From Scalesia atractyloides (lineage: Eukaryota > Streptophyta > Magnoliopsida > Asterales > Asteraceae), in the NCBI GenBank assembly GCA_947069175.1, contig CAMTDV010000017.1, positions 32,993,126 to 33,057,125 on the forward strand: a stretch of DNA of 64,000 bases, in the 5' to 3' direction. Position 1 is the stretch's first letter, and each line of letters opens with the position of its first letter. The notes below the pieces were generated by a model. The model had not been told where the DNA came from and made no database searches. It worked only from the letters and a program-made list of their open reading frames with translations. Of the stretch, positions 22,281 through 35,209 are shown piece by piece. The translations under genes and the position numbers were made by a program.

Positions 22281-22745
22281 GAGTAAATTGCCATTTTCGT
22301 CCCTGAGGTTTGGGCACATTTGTCATTTTCATCCAAAATGACACTTGTAACTCTGGCGCCGTCTTCGGCACAACCTGCAACTCCGGCACCACCTACAACT
22401 CCGGCACAACCTGCAACTCCGGCATAAACCTGTAAGTCCGGCACCATCTCCGGCGCCACCTGCAACACCGGCGCCACCTGCAACTCCGGCAGTTGCAGGG
22501 TTGTGCCGGAGATGGTGTCGGACTTGCAGGTTTGTGCCGAAGTTGCAGGTTGTGCCGGAGACGGTGCCGGATTTGCAGGTTTGTGCCGGAGTTGTAGGTG
22601 GTGCCGGACTTGCAGGTTTGTGCGGAGTTGTAGGTGGTGCCGGAGTTGCAAGTTGTGCCGGAGACGGTGCCGGAGTTACAAGTGTCATTTTGGATGAAAA
22701 TGGCAAATGTGCCCAAACCTCAGGGACGAAAATGGCAATTTACTC
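22281..22745. mobile_element. Inner foldback MITE (copy 2)
   Basis: Counterpart of 3884-4347; same flanking TTTGAAA repeats and minisatellite core. Confidence 0.75.
22350..22680. repeat. Head-to-head palindromic minisatellite (copy 2)
   Basis: Counterpart of 3955-4280; unit order is conserved, with several unit-level substitutions. Confidence 0.85.
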
Positions 22746-23391
22746 TTTGAAAAATAACTCATCTAACGTTATAAAGTAACTAAGGTTAGACATTTGGACG
22801 AAAATGGAAAAAAGTTACAAACGTGGGGGGCAAAATGGTACCAAAGTGTTATTTTGGACGAAAATTACAAATGTGCCCAAACCTCAGGGACGAAAATGGC
22901 AATTTACTCTAATATTTTTTTTTGAGGGAAGAGGGAAGGGGAAGAACTAGCTTCACCTAAATCCTTGTTAACATACTTGTTGAAAGTTTGGTGTTTATGT
23001 TAGTTACTTTTAATTTGTTTTTTTTATAATATCGTAGAAGTAGTTAGAGATGTCCCATCATTAATGATAGTTATGGATAGCTAATTAAGCAAGTACTTCT
23101 TGGATTTATTTGATACATGAATATGAGTGTTGAGGTGGGATGTCATTGTCTATCTCAATCATTATTAGCGACTCCTTCATTAGATTTAATGGTAGATTGG
23201 GTTAAAATCAATGATTTTGGCAAAGGCTTTTTGTCATCCCTACTGAATAATTGTTTTCATGCACACCCCGAAGTTTTAGTTTTGCCCTGCTATTTATAGA
23301 AGAGTTTAGCAGTAACAACACTTTTAACAAGTATGAGTTGATCAGGATCGGTTACGAGAGTTTTATTTAATTGGTTTATTAAAGGTTCAAA

Positions 23392-24242
23392 CTATCCACA
23401 CACCTTATCTGTCTAGTTGCACACCTCTTGCCTCGTATAAGCCTATACGGGGCGTATAAGGTTACATCAAAATCAGTGCCTGACTGGTGTCAGTTCTAGT
23501 TTAGTTGCTCCTATACGCCGCGTCTAGGCCTATACGTGACGTATAGGACCCCTCGTACATGTCTCATATATGACCCATGCACCGTCTAGGACTATATGGG
23601 GCGTAGATAAGGGTTATTTTTTTACAAACGTCATATACAATATTAATCGCTTTAGCAAAGTTTAATAAAAAAACATTTTTAAAATAAATTACATATATTT
23701 TTATACAATATTAATCATTTTTATACAATACTACACCTATCGTATCGTAGAGGAGTAGCATAGGTACCGTATTTGCCTCCTATAAGCCTATAAGAGTGAT
23801 ATCATGTCGTATAGTGTATAGTATAGGTCTCGTATAGACCTCGTATAGTTCTATGGGTGTAATATTGTATCATATAGTATCGTATACGATATAATATTAT
23901 ACTATACTATACTACACCGCATATACGTGCCCTATACTACATCTATAGCCATATATGGGACCTATACTAAACCTATAGCCCAACATTTATCGTTTTAGCA
24001 AAGTTTTATAATAGATATTTTTTTAAAAGAATAAATAGAAATCATTGTTAAGTATGATATCATATACGCCTCGTATAAGCCTATACGTATTCCAGTTCAT
24101 CTTCCGCCTTCCGTTATTTGATCTTTTTATGGATCTTCTTATCTTAGTAAGTAGTTAAATGACATGACATAACTAGAAATTCTTTTGGAAATTGAAAAAA
24201 ATTATACGCCTCATATAGGCCTATACGAAGGTGTGTGAATAG
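23392..24242. mobile_element. Palindrome-rich element with CGTATAGG motifs (copy 2)
   Basis: Counterpart of 4981-5833, with the same termini and palindromes and a few substitutions inside the CGTATAGG motifs. Confidence 0.55.
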
Positions 24243-26600
24243 ACACTCGGGTGTGTAAATATGTAGACCCTTATTAAAAAGTCTCATACATATATAACTT
24301 GTTGTGTCGTCGACAAATTAAAAAAATAAAATATAAATTTCTTAACAAATTAAAACTTTTTATTTCTTAACAAAGTAAAACTTTTAAAAAAAATTGAAGC
24401 TAATTTTACGAGCATTAACTTCTTGTTAATGTGGTTTGTTAAACTGAAATTTCTAATTATGTCGTACTATAAGAAAATGTATTGACTATTTTTGCTCGTT
24501 AACCTCAACATTGGATTATAACGTTTTAATACATACAAGCCCGTTGTATTATGATACAAGGCCCAACTCCAAAATACATACACATATTTGAAGACTTCTT
24601 ATAACACGTCCAAATTATAGTTGTTTACGAGTGATGCAAGTTTATTTTTTTTTTCTTACGGAAAACACACGTCTTTTAAAATTTACTCTTAAATCCACTT
24701 GTTGCTCATTTTATAGGACTCAAAACCACACTACTTTGAAACGACAACAAGTCAAGTTTGGGATGGGCATGGATAATTTCAACCCCATACCAAATATAAA
24801 AAATTGTCAAATACCTAACTTAAAACTAATCGGATATCTATTAGGTAACTATTAATCATTTTTCTCTTAAAAAAGAAATGGTTCAATGGTGAATATTAAT
24901 TAGAAATAACTATTATATGCGGACCCAAGAATTATTTTCCGAGGGAGTAAACGAGTGGTTCAACCAAATTTTCAAAGGCTGTGATCCAGGTTTTTTCCTA
25001 TAAAAATATACAAAACAAAATTAAGGGGTGCTCCACCTTCCTAAACATACACTTGGCTACGGCCTGATACAAATGTTTAAAGTTTTCTAGAGTCAAATTT
25101 ATTCGAATGTCTCAAGTTTTGGGAATGGCTTGGGAATTTGGATGGTGGGAGTTGTGAGATTTCTTAGCATAAACTTAAAAAAAAATTGAGAAAGAATGTA
25201 TTTCAGGTATATAATCGTGTAAAGGGAATAACGGAAGTTATCGGTAATCAGGTCTGTTAAATAGGTATATCACCAGACCTTATACATGTCTGAAACCTCT
25301 GAAAATTTTCAAAAATAATCTCATAGTTGCTGCCATACATGATTACCGATCCTTTACCCGTCCTTGTTGTTTCAGATTTCATGCATTCTCATTAGGTTTG
25401 GGTTCAGGTTTCATTGTCTCCCCCTGCTTTAGTACATGATGCCAACAGGTGAAGGGACTATCAAGATGCAACTTAGTACATGATATAAAGAAGTAACTAT
25501 TCAGTTACACGATGTCTTGGATGTATTAGTGTAAATTTGTAGTTATGTAAAGGTCTTGATTTGTCGTAGTCCCGTTTCATGAGTTGATTGATATCTAATG
25601 AAATTAAAAGGCTTTAAATAAAAGTGTTAAAATGATCCTCATTGTGAGGTCTCTAGGCTTAAGCCTGATTATCACCTTTCGTACTTTGTGGACGTTAATA
25701 AAGTACGGTTGTTGGATTATATGTATGACGCCAAAAACTATACTGTCACACGTACAATCAAGACATAATTAGAAATCGATTGATGATTTAATTTCTCATT
25801 GATTTATAGACATATTCTATAGTGGGTTATCAGATTAATTAATTAATTTCTCACTTTATCTAAAAATAAGTGTCAACCTTACTAATTTAGTTTGTTCAAT
25901 TGGAGCTCGTGTTTCGCGGTGCGGTCGGAGAAGAGTGTTGACGAGGATGTATTTATTACATAAAAAATATCGATGATATATTATAGAACATGCAAACTTT
26001 AATCTATACGATGGTAAAAATAAGCAAGTAACAAGGTTGAGTAAACATGTCTAAAATTAAAAGATAGTTTTAACTGTAATAAGTTAAATAAAAATAATTA
26101 AAATTGTTACGTAATATGTTGAAGGGTTAGTATACACTACGTAGGCTTTAATGTAAATGTCCGTAAAATAAGCAAACAACATAATTAAGTAAACATGTCT
26201 AGAGTTGAATGTTAACTTTAATTATAATAAGTTAAATAAATGATAATTATAAAAAAATTAAAGTTATAAAAAAGATCATATAAAAACATTTGTAAAAAAA
26301 TAATAAATATTAACTTTATTAAACTTTAAAGGTCGTATAGTAACTCTATTAAAGTTTGGAGGTCGAAACGTAAACCAACTATTAGAAAAATAATTATTAT
26401 TAAACTTCTGCATACAAATGAATTATTAGTGTTTAAGGTCGAATGATAACTATATTAAAATTAAGAATTAGAAACGTAAATTATTAACTCAAAAATGATG
26501 ATATCATAATCCTATAAGTTAAAAGTCAAACTGACAAACAAAATAAAAATAAAAAGAATGAGTCAATTCAGAACTCTATAATTGGTTACTATTATTATTA

Positions 26601-26924
26601 GAGTTAATTGTCCGGATGGTCCCTGTGGTTTTATGTTTTTTTATGTTTAGTCCCAACCTTTCGGAAATAGCATGTATGCTCCTCTATGGTTTGTTATTTT
26701 GTTACTCGGATAGTCCCCTGAGTAAATGTTAGGGGACTATCCGAGTAACAAAATAACAAACCATATGGAGCATATCTGCTATTTTCAAACTAACTGACAT
26801 TTACTCAAGGGACTATTCGAGTAACAAAATAACAAACCATAGGGAGCATACCTGCTATTTCCAAAAGGTGGGGACTAAACATGAAAAAACGTGAAACCAC
26901 ATGGACCATCCGCGCAATTAACTC
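26601..26924. mobile_element. Mutator-like foldback MITE, basic form (copy 2)
   Basis: Counterpart of 8201-8674 without the 150-bp internal inversion-duplication. Same termini and TTATTATTA flanks. Confidence 0.82.
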
Positions 26925-26979
26925 TTATTATTATTATTATTATAGAAACCAAAACTGCAAGTATTGGTTATTATTATTA

Positions 26980-27317
26980 GACCATCTGTAGTCATAAAGC
27001 CCCTTTGTGGGCGTTATGCGACACGTGTCGTGCCACGTCACACAGGGGCTTTATGGGGTGTTATATAAATTGAATCCGTAGTCATAAAGCCCATACCTTA
27101 TCATTACTTAATTAATAAATAAACTCTTAAATTATATATATATATGTATGTATATATGTGTGTGTGAGTGGAGGAAAAAATGAAAATCCACAACGCCGCT
27201 ATGTACATAGTGCTGCAAAGATTTAACCTCCCCATAACGGCCCCTGTAATGGTATTGGGGGCGCTATGGGGCGCCTTCAGCCACTCCTCCTAACACAGCG
27301 CCCCATTACGGATGCAC
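26980..27317. mobile_element. Tourist-like (PIF/Harbinger) MITE (copy 2)
   Basis: Counterpart of 8748-9114, with a much shorter TA tract. Confidence 0.8.
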
Positions 27318-28228
27318 TTATAGAAACCAAAACTGCAAGTAAACCTAATAGTCAGTGATAGATGTCCGATTAGTTTTAAGCTACATAACTGGCCACAACA
27401 ATCTGATTAGGTGCACAAGGTTTTGGAAAAGAAATAATATATCTATAAACACATAGATAGTTTTTTAATTTCGAATAAAATCTTTTCCACTTGTTATCGG
27501 TACAAAAACACATATGATTTTTATATCCATCGTTATTGTTTAAATACAGGACCTTCATCGCCGCATACAACAAAATGTAATCATCTTCGCAGAGTTTCAA
27601 AGTTACCTATTTATTTATTTATCGGACAGTTAACTAACCAATCTAAGAGTTGTGGCTCACTAGGTTTTCATATTACAAACCAATGGTGGATTTGTGTTGT
27701 TTATTGTTTGTTAAATTATGTTCATTTACATTCATGAACTGCTCGTTTAGGTTTTAAACGAACGAACATAAACGAACACGAACATGTTCATTTTCTTAAT
27801 AAACGAACACGAACAAAAAATGGTGTTTGATTAAATGTTCGTTGTCATGTTCATGTTTGTGTTCAGTTAAAGTAAAATGAACGAACATGAACACATCTCT
27901 ATGCATGTTTGCTCGGTTCATTTACATGCCTAACGAATAGATTACAAAAGTGATTTGAAGTGATGTAGAGTTAAAATTCAGAAATTAAGTATGACGATTC
28001 ACTCAACTCTTCAATTATCTGTCGGAACTAGCAGACGTTACAACTAATAAGACATTAACTCTTGGATGGTTAAGGGAAGCAAACTAATAGGAAGACAAAT
28101 AATCAGAAGGATTTGTTGATCTTTAAAACATCAGATCGATCGAGTATATTTCATATGTCACTACAACTCTTGTGGGAGACCAAGGTTCAATCTTTAGGAG
28201 ATGTAAATATTTAAGGGAAAAAAATTAG

Positions 28229-28233
28229 CCGTC

Positions 28234-28312
<79 letters not shown>
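28229..28312. repeat. AAT microsatellite (copy 2)
   Basis: About 27 AAT units, roughly double the tract in copy 1. Confidence 0.95.
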
Positions 28313-28523
28313 CGAACTCGAAATTGTGTAACATGCTACAAATAGAGAAAATAGTAACACACGTCTAAAGTTCTTCAATTAGTTTACCGACAAATAAGGC
28401 CATAACGGTGACAATTATAAAAGGGGTTATTTTAATCACTGATTTGTGATTCATTTATATGATTTTTAAAAAATATATTGAGAGAATATTTCAGAAAAAA
28501 AAAAGAAACTAATCCTTTATCTT

Positions 28524-29421
28524 TTACTTCACTTGTTTGTGTAATATAATTCCTAAGAGACCGAAAAACTATTTGTTTGTGTTAAAAGTTGTATATGCAA
28601 CCCTCCTTTTATTCTAACGCCACTAAGACTACGTGTAGTGGTTCACGCTCTGGGGTTTATTCTAATCCGATTCATTAACAATGTGAGACCATTTTTGCAG
28701 CTTTTGGGCTTGAAGGGGCGTGAACATCACGCCCGTGGGGCGTGGAGAGAGTGTATTGTAACCACAATTCAAGGGGCGGAAGAGATGGCGTGGATTGATG
28801 TGTCGGGTTTCTTCCGACATGGCATGGTGACTACGCCCACATCTACCATCCACTACGGATGGTCTCATAATCGACCAACACTCACCAACCTATATTCTTG
28901 CATTACACAACACATATTGTAGCATAAAATAATAATCATGTTTTGAACCTAAACTGAGTTACATCATTGCATAAAAAGCTTCAAGACTGCAAAAGGTTCA
29001 AACTCAAAAGCAAAAGAGGAAAACTACAAATCAACTTTTTTTCTTTTTTAAATATGCCCAAGGCAGACCAAGTAGCCAAGGAGAGGGCAGGCACAGGCCC
29101 CCGGCCCTCGTAGGCCCAAAAATTTGAAAACAAAACTAATAGCCCAACCCAACTTTCAGATTTTTTGTAGTATTTTTATTTTTTGTTTAACGTATCGTAT
29201 CAGACGGATATCAACTTATTTGATTCTGTCTGTAACCGTAACCGATTAAACTGATTTATTCGGCTCGGTTATCTGATTAAACCGGTTATTATTTGGTTTC
29301 TCATAACGAATCCAAAATCCGAATTCATAATTCCAATACAGCTTAGAACTAATCCGAAAACCAAATTCACAATTCGGGTAAATTTATTTGGTTTTGGATA
29401 CGGTTTTCAAGAAAAAAAATT
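28524..29421. other. Segment present only in copy 2
   Basis: This 898-base stretch is absent from copy 1 (see 10293-10324). It holds a MITE (28627-28864) and about 300 bp of further sequence related to 33903-34215, then AT-rich sequence with CCGATTAAACTGATTT-type phrases. No gene. Confidence 0.85.
28627..28864. mobile_element. Tourist-like MITE
   Basis: Left end GACTACGTGTAGTGG, right end CCATCCACTACGGATGGTC; flanking TAA and TCA. The right TIR matches the left TIR of the MITE at 8748 (GACCATCCGTAGT), so they are one family. A close relative is at about 33757-33902. Confidence 0.7.
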
Positions 29422-29603
29422 TTGGTTTTTAATTTTTTTGCATACCCATACTCAAAGCCAGGGTGAGACACCAATGACCAACCCTTTTCGACCTATCCTC
29501 CCCTGTACAAATGCACAACCGCCAAGTCCGCTGTAGAGCTCTTTTACGGGATGGGAGTCGCTCGACACTATGATATTTTAGAGAATCAAAACCCAAGCGA
29601 CAA

Positions 29604-31150
29604 GGGTGCGTTTGGTTCGCAGAATGTTTTCGAATTAGAATTGGAATTTCAATGAAATGAACTTGGAGTTTAAACATCGCAAAAGGAATTGGAAATTGTT
29701 AGAATTGGAATCCCAATTCCATTTTTGATGTATTTGGTTGTCAAATGAATTGGAATCCATCACCCGGCACCCACCACCTTCGGTTCGGGTCAAAACGGTA
29801 CGGGTGGGAACGGTACAGATCGAAACGGTGCACGTCGAAACAGTTCGAGTGGAAATGGTTCGCGTCAAAACGGTACGAGTTGAAACAGTTCGCATTGAAA
29901 TAGTTCAGGTCGAAACAGTTCACGTCGAAATGGTTCACGTGAAAGTAGTTCGTGTCGAAATAGTACGGGTCGAAATGGTTCGGGTGGAAACGGTACGGGT
30001 CCAAACGGTTCAGTTCCAAACGGTTCGCGTCAAAACGGCCTGAGTCGAAACGGTTCGGTTTGAAACGGCTCGCATCAAAGTAGTTCGGTTCCAAACAATT
30101 AGCGTCAAAACGGTTCGAGTCCAAATGGTTCGCATCGAAACGGTTCGCGTCAAAGCAGTTCATGTCGGTTCGAGTCGAAATGGTTCGCGTCGAAGCGGCT
30201 CGGGTCAAGACAGCTCGCGTCAAACCAGTTCGGTTCCAAACGGTTCGAGTCGAAACACTCCGGTCGAAACGGTACGGGTCAAAATGGTTCGGTTCTAGAC
30301 GGTTCGTGCCAAAACGGTTCAAGTCGAAACGGTACAGTTTGAAACAATTCGGGTTGAAATGGTGCAGACGATCGAAGATTCCAATGAATTTACTTTAATT
30401 CCTTCACATGGAAGAAGGATTTTGAATTCCTTCAATGAATTTACTTTAATTCCTTCACATGGAAGAAGGATTTTGAATTGACATGCCCGATTCGAATTCC
30501 CTTGCCAACCAAACACATGAAGAATTGAATTGAGATTCTGTGAAAACTCAAGAATGAATACATCAATCCCTAAACCCTAAGTTTATTTACCCAAAAATCA
30601 AAGATATAAACACCAATTCTTCAAGAACAAAATACCTGAGACAAACGAGAGAGTCATCAATATGACTGACTATCTCAGATCTAAAACAAAGAAAACCTAG
30701 AATCTCATGAATGTGACTTATGACATACGAAAGAACAGTGTGTGATATATGATCAGAATAACTTGTGTGTTCTCTGAAACTTGTGAACTCTTCACACTTC
30801 TTTATATAGCAACACAACACAAACACAAAATGATCTAAAGGCCTTGGGCCCAGTTCCATCCGGCTCCAGCAACAGCCCACATCGTTTCTTTGACCAGCTA
30901 CAAGTCAGCAAGCCCTTCACACACTTTGACATCAGCCCACACGTTCAGCCCAGCCTAGTCAAATATAACATGAAACAAAATATTAAAAAACTATTACCAA
31001 TGCATATACTTATATATATATACATATAAATGCCATTTAGGGAATTGCATATATTTCAACAGATTCCAATTCGAACAAATATGTGAACCAAAATAGAATC
31101 ATCTTTCAGTTCTCTTAAATTCCATTGAATTCCAACAAACTAAACGCCCC
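29604..31150. mobile_element. Complete Tourist-like TIR element with minisatellite core
   Basis: Left end GGGTGCGTTTGGTTCG and right end CAAACTAAACGCCCC form an imperfect TIR. The flanking trinucleotides are CAA and TAA, compatible with a mutated Harbinger-type TAA duplication, although a hAT origin cannot be excluded. Near both ends the sequence is rich in GAATTGGAATTC-type half-palindromes. The core is a 15-bp minisatellite. No transposase. Confidence 0.6.
29785..30361. repeat. 15-bp minisatellite GGTTCGNGTCGAAAC (copy 2)
   Basis: Counterpart of 10690-11265 with the same number of units and a handful of substitutions, so the array has not changed length since duplication. Confidence 0.92.
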
Positions 31151-31202
31151 TAAGTTTTTAACAGCAAATCGTGATGAATGGTGCAGTAGTTAATACACAA
31201 AA

Positions 31203-31599
31203 TTGAATGAGTTGAGCATGTGGACTGGATTAGATTACAGTTCTAGTCCACCTGAAACCGGATCTCGAGTTTATATTTTTCGGATATAATTGAGTGTTTT
31301 CTAGGGAGGGGAGATGTTCCTTGTCTTCCACGTGTTTGTAGAAAGTCCTTAAAGAAACATGTGACTTACATACCTGTTTGTAGCTCTTAATGTCATGTTT
31401 TAGAAATTTTCCAGATGGATGATGTAGAGGAGAAAGGGAAAAAACGGCCGAAAACATGTCATGTTAGGGAGGTGGGACGGAAGAGGAGAGAGAGGGGGCG
31501 TTTTTCGAGTCGGTTTTGGCTGTTAGAGGGGTAATTCTCAGGATCATCAGGTTGTTTTTACTTGGTTTCATTTTCTCATGGTTAATTTTCCATTTATAA

Positions 31600-31671
<72 letters not shown>

Positions 31672-33756
31672 TTCAAATTTCTGATGGGTAAACTTTGACT
31701 TTCACAATTCAAAATACATCTCCAAAAGCCCTTGTAATTCATGAAATTTAAGTACATATATACCAGAGTAGTTTAGCTCATATGTGTTTGGAACATCATA
31801 TTTTTTCCATCATTTTTACCATTTTTAAGATACCTTATAGGGACAAAACTTTAATTTGTCCCTCTGAAGTTTGACTACATAATTTATTAAGATTCCCTCA
31901 CTGGTCAGTTTCATAATTGTAATAACTTTAGACTGAAACATGAAAGTAAGTTTTAAATACAGAAAAGTCAGTCCCTGGCAAAGGCATCAGACGTTAGTGT
32001 CAGGGGTCGTCTATTAAGTCCCCACGTGGCACCCTTAGTTTCGTCAAGGGCTAGCCATTTTGTCCCGCTTATTAATATGGATAATTGGTTTCGTCTTACC
32101 ATTGACTTATTAGAGGAGTGTCTCTAACTTCCGACCAGTTGGACCCGAGAAGTGCAAACACTTCTAGCGTACAATATCAATCAATCGTTGAGACACTCCT
32201 TAAAGATACGCACAAATAGCCATAAACCCAGCCGGTTAAGCCCAACTGAGTAGATGATTTAAAAGACAATATTGGCCCTCTTATAATCCAAAACAGTAGG
32301 TGGGCCTGGGCCAATTCACCCCCTAAGCTCCTTTGTGATGTAATTAAAAGATTGGAATAACTTAAAAGTACATAGCCTGCAAGAAATCATGTGGTTGCTT
32401 GTGCAGCTGTTTGTAAATTATGGAGGAGTATGTGTAAAGAAATTGTTACACCTGAATTTATAATTTTAATTTCAAAAATTGTTGTTTATTATGTTTTCAG
32501 CCTGGACCCTGTGACAGCACCATTTAATGTTCATCAAGAGGGATAGATCAAACTTGAGTTATCATTTTTTCCTGTGTCATACCCTTAGTGAGCATTTCAA
32601 TTTGTGTTTCTGCTTCGTTTTGGGCCCGGTTTGGGTGCGTTTGTTTTCCTGTAGCTTAGCATTTAAAGATTACTGACTTAAAATCTGCAATTACCAGAAG
32701 TGTCGAAATGGGTCGCCTGTGTGATGGTTCAGGATGTGCCGACACAAACGTTTTTATCCATTTTCTTGATTTTGATAAATTGTTTGCGTGTTATATATGA
32801 TTACCAAAATGTGTTATGACAATAATAATCTTAGTGAAGTTAGTTGGACCCGTTTTCGAATGATGACCTTTGACCTGTTTTTAGATAATGACTTAAGACT
32901 CGTTTTCTGATGATGACTTGCCTATTCTAGATTATATTTTTTAAAACGACAAACTAACCTACTCCTTAAATACTCGTATGTTTGCACATTGCAGGATTTG
33001 AACCCTCCACGGCTCCCTCCACCTCTTGGATAGAGTTGAGACGCATACGTACCACCACACGGTCCACACCATATTTGATTCAATTACATGAGTGTATCTT
33101 GAAACAAGATAAAAGACTATTGAACTGCTCACTACTAAATAACTCACTTTTATAATAATTCAGATAAAAGACTAATGAACCACCCATTGCATTAACTACA
33201 CTATGTTTCTTTAACAATAGCCTTGAAATCTTCTTGACATAAGTTCACTAGCGTTTTTGTTGGCTTTTCCATGTTTGAAATAACACAACTAAGTATTATT
33301 TACTCGAATCCGCTTTCACTATTTTTAAAAATGGAAAATCCAAAATTGTTTTAAATAAACTCAAGTTGTTTAGCTCAGATGGAATACAAAAAAAACTTGT
33401 AATCTTTTTAAAAATGGAAAACCAGAAAAATCATACATCCATAAACCGAAAACCAAAACTAATTCTACATGTTCGGTTCAGACAAATCGGGTTAAATGGC
33501 TTTTACTCATCCCTAAAGGGAAAATAACATTTGTGTGTATAAGAGTTTAAGTTACTTAATGTATTAGCATTTGCTACTTCAAGAATTTGTTTGGTATATT
33601 TCCACAACAAGTTTACAACTATTTATCGACAAACAAATAATAGAACGTAAATGAATTATCATACATTTATTTATTTAGCACCTCCAATTATTTCATATGG
33701 TTTTAAATGTTCTATCTTTTTCTTTTACCAAATAAATTGTCTAGCTTGTCAAAATT
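31203..33756. repeat. Older duplication, copy alpha
   Basis: Ordered blocks match 34395-39230: the GTCCACCTGAAACC block (31250 / 34440), GATGATGTAGAGGAGAAAG (31418 / 34803), AGGCATCAGACGTTAGTGTC (31984 / 35438), TTGGGCCCGGTTTGG (32620 / 35546) and the CATCCCTAAAGGGA to AAATTGTCTA stretch (33510-33750 / 38970-39210). Divergence is well above that of the 18-kb duplication. It contains a TA microsatellite (31603-31666). No gene recognised. Confidence 0.8.
31603..31666. repeat. TA microsatellite
   Basis: About 32 TA units. The open frame that reads it as repeating Ile-Tyr is an artefact. Confidence 0.97.
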
Positions 33757-33902
33757 GTAGAGTGCACTCTACACCACGCCGATTGGACGCGGTTCTAACC
33801 ACAATTGAAGGGGCCGAAAGGGAAGGCGTGGATCAGTGTGGCGGGTTTCTTCCGACGTGGCATGGTGGCCACATCCACGTCCACCATCCACTACGGATGG
33901 TC
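33757..33902. mobile_element. Tourist-like MITE, shorter relative of 28627-28864
   Basis: Shares the interior phrases GGCGGGTTTCTTCCGACGTG and ACCACAATTGAAGGGGC and the right end CCACTACGGATGGTC. Its left end is rearranged (TAGAGTGCACTCTACACC, a palindrome). Homology to 28865-29160 continues to about 34215, so both MITEs sit in, or travel with, a larger repeat. Confidence 0.6.
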
Positions 33903-34979
33903 TCATAATCGACCAACACAGACCAAACCTATATTCTTGCATAACACAACACATATTCCAGCATAAAATAGTAATCATATTTTGAACCTAAACTAAATTA
34001 CATCATAGCATTAAAAGCCTCAAGAGTACAAAGGGTTCAAAAAGTAAAAGTAAAAAATTCTAAGCAATGAGTAATCTTGTAAATTCTAAATGTGCCCATA
34101 GCCCATAAGCGGATCAAGCAGCCAAGGCCCAGGAAGAGAACAGGTGCAGCCCCCTGGCCCTTGTAGGTCCAAAGTTTCAAAAACAAAGTTAATAGCCCAA
34201 CCCAACATCTTCATTTCATTTGCTGTAGTAATTTTATTTGTAATTTCTTATTGAATGAGAAGAAAAAAATCGGAAAGTAATAATTGAAAGGGTATCAAGA
34301 GCATTAACTATTATACATTTTATGAAGGAGCGCTATAATGCTGATGTGACAGAAAATGTCATAAAACAAAACATGATCCACCATAATTGAATTGAGAGGG
34401 GTGTGTCACGTGTGGACTGGATTTGATTACAACTCTAGTCCACCTGAAACCAGATCTCGAGTTTATATTTTGCAAATAATATGTGTGAGGTCATAACTCA
34501 TATTAATTGCCATTGAAGGCTTGTAGCATGGAAATGGGCCATGGCCTAATAAGCACGGTAAACCCGGCCTAATAAGCGCAACAACCCCTTCTGGTTCTCT
34601 TCTCTAAAAAAACAAGACACATTTTTGTTTATTTGAAAACGATTTTACATACGTGTTTAATTTTCTTGAATTTCACATAAAATACACACTAATCTATGTT
34701 GGCTGATCTAGATTTTGATGTTGTTTAATCTTCGTATGAATTAACTTCCCTTTTTAGTTTGTTCCCTTTCTTCGAAAGTCCTCCAAGAAACATTTCTAGA
34801 TGGATGATGTAGAGGAGAAAGGAAGATTAGACGTTTTTATGTAAAAACAGCCAAAAACAGGTTATGTTGGGGGCGGGTTTTTCGAGCTGGTTTATCATGA
34901 TTTGACTTTCAAAAATCAACATATATCTCCAAAAAATGGTGTTCCCTTCTAAATTCATGAAATTTATAATACAAGAGTA

Positions 34980-35209
34980 TTATCATCATCATACTCAGTA
35001 AATCCCACCAATAGCACTGCTAAGGTAGGGTCTAAGGAGTGTAAGATGTAGACAGTCTTACCTACCCCGTAGGAATAGAGATGCTGCTTCCAATGAGACC
35101 CCCAGGTCGATAGTAGTTTTGCATCAAACCCTTACCTACCCCGTAGGAATAGAGATGCTGCTTCCAATGAGACCCACAGGTCGATAGTAGTTTTGCATCA
35201 AACCCTTGT
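34980..35209 (-). mobile_element. Au-like SINE with duplicated head
   Basis: Reverse complement of the family seen at 3255-3444, with an ATC tail at the low-coordinate end. The 5' 74 bp (35058-35131) is repeated exactly except for one base at 35132-35205. Flanks ACAAGAGTA and ACCAGAGTA look like a target duplication, and copy alpha (near 31765) has the empty site TACCAGAGTAGTTTAGC, so it inserted after the alpha/beta duplication. Confidence 0.78.

Larger units (their letters stand above)
22118..22909. mobile_element. Outer Mutator-like foldback MITE (copy 2)
   Basis: Counterpart of 3721-4510 with the same terminal repeats and nested structure. Confidence 0.8.
18421..30923. repeat. Copy 2 of the tandem duplication
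   Basis: This is the second copy of the segment at 1-11838. It keeps about 0.9 kb (28524-29421) that copy 1 lacks, has a longer AAT microsatellite (28229-28312), a shorter TA microsatellite near 27130, and a foldback MITE 150 bp shorter than in copy 1. After 30923 it continues through the complete right end of the TIR element (to 31150), so this copy is probably the ancestral arrangement. Low divergence suggests a recent duplication. Confidence 0.93.

Noticed and set aside
1..30923. Possibility that the two 12-kb copies are LTRs of one giant element
   Set aside because: They do not begin with TG or end with CA, contain complete MITEs and SINEs, and the DNA between them has no retroelement core of matching type. 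A tandem duplication fits better.
31464..31757. 97-codon minus-strand frame with a repeated Ile-Tyr run
   Set aside because: Produced by the TA microsatellite.
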